Of a stretch of 64,000 nt of DNA, positions 57,431 through 64,000 are shown in pieces. The notes under the pieces were generated by a model. It ran no database searches. It was not told the DNA's origin and worked only from the letters and a program-made list of their open reading frames with translations. The position numbers and the translations under genes were made by a program. Source of the stretch: Saturnia japonica (lineage: Eukaryota > Arthropoda > Insecta > Lepidoptera > Saturniidae); NCBI GenBank assembly GCA_033032175.1, contig CM065312.1, forward strand, positions 2,852,001 through 2,916,000, written 5' to 3'. Within the stretch, counting starts at the first letter, position 1. Every line of letters begins with the position of its first letter.

Positions 57431-58250
57431 AATAAAAAACTTATCATTAAATCACTTTTCCCAAAACAGTATTTATATTTTTTAAAGTCGTACATTACTG
57501 TAATTAATCAAATCAATAATGACCAATGCAATAAAATGTGTGTGTAAAAAATCACAAATATTTGCTAGAGTACGTACGTCAAGTTAACAAATTATGAGTC
57601 ATTGTACAGACATTTTAATAGGATCTTATAAGGTCACACGTAACTTTAATAAATGTTAAATTATTTATAAACCTGTTACTTACATTATTTTACTTGAAGT
57701 AACTTTTACTTCTATATTGCTATACAATTTATTTATATAATTTTGACTACGAAATGTAATGTTTTTATTTGAATTTTTGAAGCTGCACGCGCGTTATGTG
57801 ACAGGAAGTAAAACATAATGAAATTAGCCAAAACGAAATGTAATAATGTGAATCCATTTTACTAACTGTTATTATTTTTCTTTGTGAAAATATAATTTTG
57901 CGATGTATATATAATGTCAATGTTACCTAATTCTGTATGAAAAAGTGTGAAGATAAAGCATATATAGAAAAGTGAAACTTGCGATGTCGACTAAGGAGGA
58001 AAGCATACAAAACGACACGAAAACGGTGAATGTAGTAGATAATTATGTAGGTAAAAAAATACAGTAAAAGTTTCTAATAGAACCTAGTGATGTAGCTCTT
58101 AGTTGAAGATCTAAGCGTCATACGTACTGCACGTGATATTTTCCTACTTCAGGAAGTTGCTAACCTGCCCTAAAGAGACCTAACAAAATACTTACTTTAA
58201 ACTTGCTTATAAATAAAAAGAAAATGATTTATTGTCAAAATTAATGACAA
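57431..58250. other. intron sequence, no supported gene
   Basis: AT-rich, nothing recognised. Confidence 0.4.
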
Positions 58251-58520
58251 CAAGCTGTCGCCCAATGATCGAAATTCGACCAGCGACTTTTTAATCATAG
58301 ACTATTTTCTGTTTGACATTTGCAGTATGAACCTAAACAATGAATATTATATCACTTGCTGTCACTTCTCGTTGAATGACAATGTCAATATTTTGGGGGG
58401 GTCTAAGTTCACTGGCAATGGTCGTGTCAGGATTCACCATGCCAAATCGCACTCTTTCGTGCACACATTACGCTTAAAAAGGTGTCCCAAGTTTTCTTCT
58501 CACGTATTAATATTATAATA
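58251..58520 (+). repeat. family F repeat copy 2
   Basis: Matches 27520-27875 without its 90-base internal segment. AAAATTAAT occurs just outside both ends and may be a target duplication. Confidence 0.6.
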
Positions 58521-58990
58521 CGGAGAAAATTAATACAGGAATAACAACATAAAAAAAATAAAGAAAGAAAAACGATGATAACAATACTTGGCGTCAGCCT
58601 ATTGCCGTTAGTGACGGAAGTATAGATAAAATATAATGTAGTTATATACTGCACGGATAATGTGGCGCTGCAGCGCTGGTGTGTTCAATAGCGCTGTTTT
58701 CTGTCCAAACATCTAACTTTACTAACAAATATTGTTACAATATCCAAAGCGTCTCCGCTCTATTATATTTTTCTGTCCTTTTCTAATTAAATCTTCAGAA
58801 ATTAAAATCAAATCATGAGTTAAATTAATGGGAAGTAACATTTTTAAATTAAAGTTAAATGTGATATTATTTATATATTGGTGTTTGTGTTCCTAATGTT
58901 GCTGAATAAAACATTCAACAATAAATAATCTAACATATTTTCTGATACCGACACATAAGGGTATAAAGAAATTTAATTATAAAAACTTAC

Positions 58991-59032
58991 GTGTAGTAAA
59001 TATTTTTTTAAAATCCCTTTAAAGTCTTCCAT
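58991..59032 (-). CDS. candidate first coding exon of the PEAK-family gene
   Basis: ATG at 59032 opens 14 codons, MEDFKGILKKYLLH, which end exactly at a strong donor CAC|GTAAGTTTTT (donor at 58990). The phase is 0, and it joins in frame to the phase-0 acceptor at 36778 to give ...LLHNASYVINRRYSKDKMSP. Human PRAG1 likewise has a short extension before its conserved MSAC motif. Upstream (59033-59100 and beyond) is plausible 5' UTR. The 22.2-kb intron is inferred, not seen. Confidence 0.5.
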
Positions 59033-60554
59033 TGAATCACTTCACAACACAATCGCAATGACACTGGATGACGAATGAACTGTAATCACGTATCAAGGTA
59101 TTGATTGAGTCATTTCTATTTGATTATTGATTTTGTGATTATATTTCTATGAAACAAACACGTTTTTTTACACACTTTGATTATTTTTTTGTCAAGATAC
59201 AATTTGTAAATGACGTTATTTATTTTATAATCGCATACATCACTAAACCACTCTCAAATAATCATAACGTCTATTATGAACATAACAGAATTTATAAAGT
59301 ATGTACAACTTTCCTTTTGTTGGAGCACAAAGCCGAAAAGGGGATAACAGATCAAAGTTTAACTAGTCAAAATCTGGATAATAACATAATATACGGCAAA
59401 GTCTTTCCTGGTTAAATTTTTTTGTGTTTTAATTCTCTAAGCGAACAAGTTGTAAATGAATGGAACTCTGCTCCATCAATATCTCCTAGTTGGTTCTTCC
59501 TTTAAAATATTTCAGTTTTTAATTGTTTTGTAATCTTCTTTAGTTGGACCAATTTATCCGAATAGTTAAAGTTTATTACAATGGGAATTGTCAAAGTTAT
59601 AAAATAACAAAATTTAGAATGTAAACGTTTGTCTCTTTTTGTTTTTAAGAGAGTTGAGACTATTGTGAATGTGTTTCATGTCATAATAAATTATAATAGC
59701 AATATGTTTTACCATCATCAAACAATGCTATAGATTTAAATTTTACCCGTGACTCAACGTTGAACTGAATAGTAGTTTCAAAAAAAAAATTATAAAAAGG
59801 TTTGAACCTGAAAACTATAAAACTTCATCGAACACGCTGTGTTGTTTTTTGGACAATCATACCTTCGCCTGTTAGTTACGTATATAAAGATGCTCGTGAG
59901 TGACTGACCTAAATACATCAAATAAAATTTAAATAAGTAACAGTGAAAGGAAAAGTGTTCGAGACCAGTCAAAAAGAGTCAATTTAAAGAAGGTAGAGGG
60001 AACTAGTCCTCCGTTCTTTTTTCTTACAGCAGTAGTGCGATGACGTGATGGTATACTATATGGATAGGTATTTAGAGAATATCGATACGCTTAAAACCCA
60101 ATTGAAATCACTTCAAATGTATAATTATATGTGGTAATTAATCAGTGTTCGATATGAATGCATGCACTAATGCATCCAAACTGTTTCTATTTGCGTTCAC
60201 AAACTAATTTTAACTTCGAGTTGAATGAACTCTTTTACATAATGTAATACACAATTAAACCAAACCCGTATGTTAAGATAATTCATTTAATGTATTATAC
60301 AGAGACAAAAAACGAAGGTAATTTTACATTACTCACTATTACCGGGTTAAAACAAGTCAATTTCACACGAAAGCTGTTTACAAGTCATCGTTAAATAATC
60401 ATTCAATCAACCTGTGTTCTTTCTTTAGCTGATTGATCATCCATGAAAAAAAGGTAAATTGGTATAACTCTACTGTAATATTACAACAGCATTCACTCGG
60501 GCATTCTTATTCCTAAATTAACACTTTACTCGATTTAGGTCCTAAGAAGGCACT
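59033..60554. other. upstream region of the pseudokinase gene
   Basis: The promoter of the minus-strand gene should lie here if the first exon is right. No TATA/Inr pair could be chosen with confidence. Short ORFs on both strands show no family resemblance. Confidence 0.35.
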
Positions 60555-60640
60555 ATGTCAAAACACTACCACCGGTCCGGAAAACATCTCAGTCATTGAG
60601 ACAAGCCGACAAGAAACTCGATCGGCCCCTTAGTTACACG
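60555..60640 (+). repeat. family I short repeat
   Basis: CACTACCACCGGTCCGGAAA and CCGACAAGAAACTCGATCGG. Confidence 0.5.
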
Positions 60641-60644
60641 AAAA

Positions 60645-60830
60645 CTGGGCGACCGAATCGCGCTCGGTGTCTTACAAAAAAAAAACACCTACCTAGTTAA
60701 ACTTGGAATGTAAAACATTATCTAAATACAAAGTTTCATCCAAATCGTTGGAACTTTTTCCGAGAAACCAATTACATATATTATACCTATATACAAGAAT
60801 TGCCATATAATAGTATTAGATTATATTACA
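60645..60830 (-). repeat. family E repeat
   Basis: Inverse of the copy at 51865-52050: ACTGGGCGACCGAATCGCGC, CAAAGTTTCATCCAAATCGT, CCGAGAAACCAATTACATAT, and a TATACAAGAATTGC end. Confidence 0.65.
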
Positions 60831-63420
60831 CAAAAACAAAGCAGAAATTGTTACATATCGGCTTCAAAATGTAAATTCATGTTATGTACCAGACATCATT
60901 TACACAAAACATTATTTTTTAAATTTAAATGTAAATAATGTTTACAGTGAATAATTATATTATTTTCGTGTATGTACAGAGAGGGAGTACCTGCTTATTA
61001 TGTCATTATATAAATATATTCTAATTAGCTGTGCCTCATAGATTCACCCGTGTTAATTTTATAAGACAAACATCGCCATACATCGCCATCGCACCCGTAG
61101 GTATTTTTTTAATACTTTGTGTAAATCTGTCGACATTTTTATGAAGAATAAATTAATGTTTCAAAGTATACTAAAGCCTATGTTACTAGCCGATACTGTA
61201 GCATTATATTGGTGAAAGAATTCTTAAAATCGTTCCAGTAGTTTTTGAGTTTATCCAATACAAACAAAAAATCAAATCTTTCCTCTTTATAATATTGGTA
61301 TAGAAAAATGTCGTTTACACGAAACGAAAAGCTAATGGTTGAACATTTAACGAGGTCTAAACTTAAATACACACAAAAACGGTACCGCCGTTATCAAAAT
61401 AATTTATATGAAATGGTGGCTGTTCATTAGAATAGGTTATTTATATCGTCTACAAATTATATGGGTTTCTGGAAAGGGTGCGAGCAAGAATGTAAACTTT
61501 GATCTCTTTGAACTTTCTAATATCGATTTTATGCTTAGAACTTCAGGTTTTAGGTTTGTCTGTCCCTTTGTATGTATTTGGCATTAATAATTTAATATTC
61601 TTTCAGTTGTTCTGCGGCTCTTGGAGATTGACCTAAGCAAGTATATATTTGTAAAACATAATAAGATACATTTATTTTTCTATGACAATAATCATATAAA
61701 TAAAATTAGCAACAGTGATATTATTTCACAACTAAAACAATTCAATAACAAAAACCGTTATCTCAATCAGAAGATTCGCTCAGAATTCTGATATCTTTCC
61801 ACTTAAACTGTAGGTTTTACGGAAAACACTATATTATATAGTCGCTGAGATAATTATTATCGATAGTGCAGGGACCGGTAGGAAGATTTTATCGTCATAC
61901 ATTTTTCTACTTTAAAAGAGTGGTTCTTTTATTGGCGTAGTAAGGGAATGTTTGGCTGTTGATAAGGGATACAAAAGTTTCATTTTAGTCCTTAGGAGTA
62001 CATTCTATCTATGAATCGTCTCGTATAATTCTGGTCGGCCCATTTTGTTGGTTCGTAATATGTAGCCTCTTGAAATTCATACACAATATAGCAGATAACT
62101 TAACGCATAATAAAAATACCAAAACTAGATAAATATCAAAGGGGTTCCAATAAAAGAAGTGTGTTTGTTTTTTTAAACCCCTTTTTTAGGTTTCTTTATA
62201 ATAGCCATAGCTTTAATGACCTCGTTTACTTCCAAGCGAACTATTTAATTACTTGAAGGTAAAAAAATTATTTTCCATACATTCTTTGAACAATATTACA
62301 TAGTATTTACAATACGAGCAAAAGTTTGAATGAAAACGTGACTTTATAGTAATTTCTCAATGCTACACGAATGTAGATATTGACGAATGGCTTCGATTCC
62401 ATAGGTGCTATATTGTACCTTCGTTAATGTGATCTTGAACTTCATAAAACCGCTTGTATTGTCCCGTTGAGTATTGAGCAGTCACGTATTGGTTGAGAGT
62501 CTTGGGACAATTATTTTGTAGACCATTGTAATGCGAGCACGTGTTCTGATTGTTTTCAATTGTGACGTAAACGTTTACTGTGTTGTTTAGAGTTGCCACT
62601 TTTTTGTGACCGTCTTGTGTTTGAATGGTACTTAAAAATTCTATATTTAACTAGCTGTGTCTCACAGTTTCACTTGTGGAATGTTTAAGGTGGTATTTCT
62701 CGAAACTCAACTTCTAAGGGGATGAAAAGGGGTGGCAAAGTTTGTATGGGAAATAATATTTCTCGGTTCGTTCAAAAACACATAAATTGAATAACATTTT
62801 ACACTTATTTAAAAATGACAGTACCATAGAATTTTCACCTGAATTAAATTTTCAATGTTATAACATAAAATGTATGAGCTGAATCGACATCGGATGCTTC
62901 CAGAATGTTTTGCAGTTCTTTGAAACTCTCTTTTTAATTAATGAAGTCTTTTTCCCGAAATATTGGTATAGTCTTATTTACTTATATGTTTTTTTTTAGA
63001 TTACAATTCTTGTTAGTATATTTTATGATAGGAGTGACATATCCTTAGCGAAAAAAGTCCGTAAATAAAATTAGGATCACAAAAAAAAATGTTTGTAATG
63101 TTTATGTACATAAAAACAAAGGAAAGCGGTTATATGACGTCATAATACACCATCTCCAACGAACATAATAATTATGAGAAACAGTCCCACGTTCCATATG
63201 GTAACCATAAAACACATGGCTTGAACGATCATTTCAATAGGAATAACTCGAAACTGTCTCAGTCGTCTCGGTGAAAGATGAATGTTCTAGAAACATGACT
63301 GACGTTTCCTTTGCGCTTCCACGAACACGGCTCGTTAATGAAGGGGTGTTAGTTTTCAGGGATTATTACTTTCAAACAGTGGTTTGTTTACGGATAATAA
63401 AGAATTAAGATGAAAGAAGA
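60831..63420. other. no supported feature
   Basis: AT-rich. A 63-codon frame at 62408-62599 (minus) was considered and not accepted. No repeat could be matched within the window. Confidence 0.4.
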
Positions 63421-63740
63421 TATAGTTACATGGATTGAGAAAGGGATGCTTAGATGGTTATGGCATTTAGAGAGGATGAATGAAAAAAGAATGATTAAAT
63501 AAATTTATAAGGCGAGTATGAATGGGAGCGTTGGCAGAGGAAGGTCTAGACCTCTAGAAGAACGTTTCTCTATGAAATCGGGGACGTTCTGAAGAAATGT
63601 CAGGTCAAGAGTACTATAAACCGACGAGCATGCATGAAAAGATTTTTGAATGTTGAAGATGCGAACGATGTATACCAGGTTCCTAGCAAGTGGAAGGACG
63701 TGGTTTATGCCTACCCTGTTGGGAGAGAGGCGTGATGTAT
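63421..63740 (+). pseudogene. 5'-truncated RTE LINE 3' end
   Basis: Same 3' end as the element at 11300-14360. A GMLRW start is followed by ERMNEKRM, SMNGSVGRGR and other recognisable pieces with several stops and shifts, then GGGAGAGAGGCGTGATGTAT with a short ATGT-type tail. It is an independent, more decayed insertion in the opposite orientation. Confidence 0.8.
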
Positions 63741-64000
63741 GTAAAAATTAACTTATGAAATTATAATACATATCGACACTTTGAATTAAAAATGGCGTAA
63801 AGTAAAGGACATTTTGGCGAAAATGACTTTGTAATGTATATTCAGTTTTTACGCTCTTTTTATGTCTTAAAATACCCGTTGTTGTTTTCTCTGCAAAAAA
63901 TGTCATATACGATTCCTACGAATCATACCTACTTTTTTTGTTCTCAAATATGAATTTTCAATTTAATGGTACCTAAAGGACATACTTTCAATTTAATGGG
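63741..64000. other. right edge, nothing recognised
   Basis: AT-rich sequence. A 14-base word TTTCAATTTAATGG is repeated near the very end (about 63955 and 63986). Confidence 0.4.

Noticed and set aside
59149..59415. 88-codon plus-strand frame upstream of the candidate first pseudokinase exon
   Set aside because: AT-driven Phe/Ile/Tyr/Asn composition and no recognised motif. It more likely lies in the promoter region of the minus-strand gene.
62408..62599. 63-codon minus-strand frame with Asn/Gln/Tyr-rich sequence
   Set aside because: Composition looks somewhat protein-like, but there is no splice context, no recognised family and no second copy in the window.

Overview
This is an AT-rich, intron-rich animal nuclear window with no bacterial signals. 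Its repeat content points to a moth or butterfly. The signs are cecropia/mori-like mariners, an RTE LINE whose tail is an ATGT microsatellite, and short interspersed repeats of kinds common in Lepidoptera. The species call is an inference from repeat style, because no marker gene is present.

Two host genes are supported, and they are convergent. The first is a complete sideroflexin (SFXN1/3 type) on the + strand, with eight coding exons between 4969 and 20666. They join in frame into 327 residues, and an intron acceptor just before the ATG implies an untranslated upstream exon. Sideroflexins are multi-pass mitochondrial inner-membrane proteins; SFXN1/3 carry serine into the matrix for one-carbon metabolism. 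The second, on the - strand, encodes a PEAK1/PRAG1-family pseudokinase scaffold. Five exons lie between 36777 and 29855, and a probable small first coding exon lies 22 kb upstream at 58991-59032. The six join in frame into 1413 residues. It keeps the family's N-terminal Cys motif, the YANLG tyrosine motif, the flanking helices and the C-terminal MLWGP block. It has lost the kinase Lys, HRD and catalytic-loop residues. About 9.2 kb without a host gene lies between the two 3' ends.

Most of the rest is mobile DNA. Left edge (1-2213): decayed Ty3/gypsy gag and protease, then a foldback repeat. Sideroflexin introns: a tandem intronic duplication, a tRNA-like SINE, a repeat interrupted by a mariner and a foldback MITE, a LINE 3' fragment, a 3-kb decayed RTE, several MITEs, and a TIR element containing a second mariner. 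Just downstream of sideroflexin (21301-22888) is a full-length Tc1 element with an unbroken 340-codon DD34E transposase. The intergenic stretch has a hAT-type MITE with 8-bp target duplications, a GC-rich hairpin and a Harbinger-like element. The 22-kb first intron of the pseudokinase gene has many short repeats, a pogo/Tigger remnant, a SINE with a GAA tail and 14-bp target duplications, a 20-G run, and a small ORF with a signal peptide whose status is unknown. A second RTE fragment lies near the right edge.

No tRNA gene, rRNA, CRISPR array or operon was seen. Splice sites were placed by eye from consensus, frame and family homology. Repeat boundaries without a target duplication are approximate.
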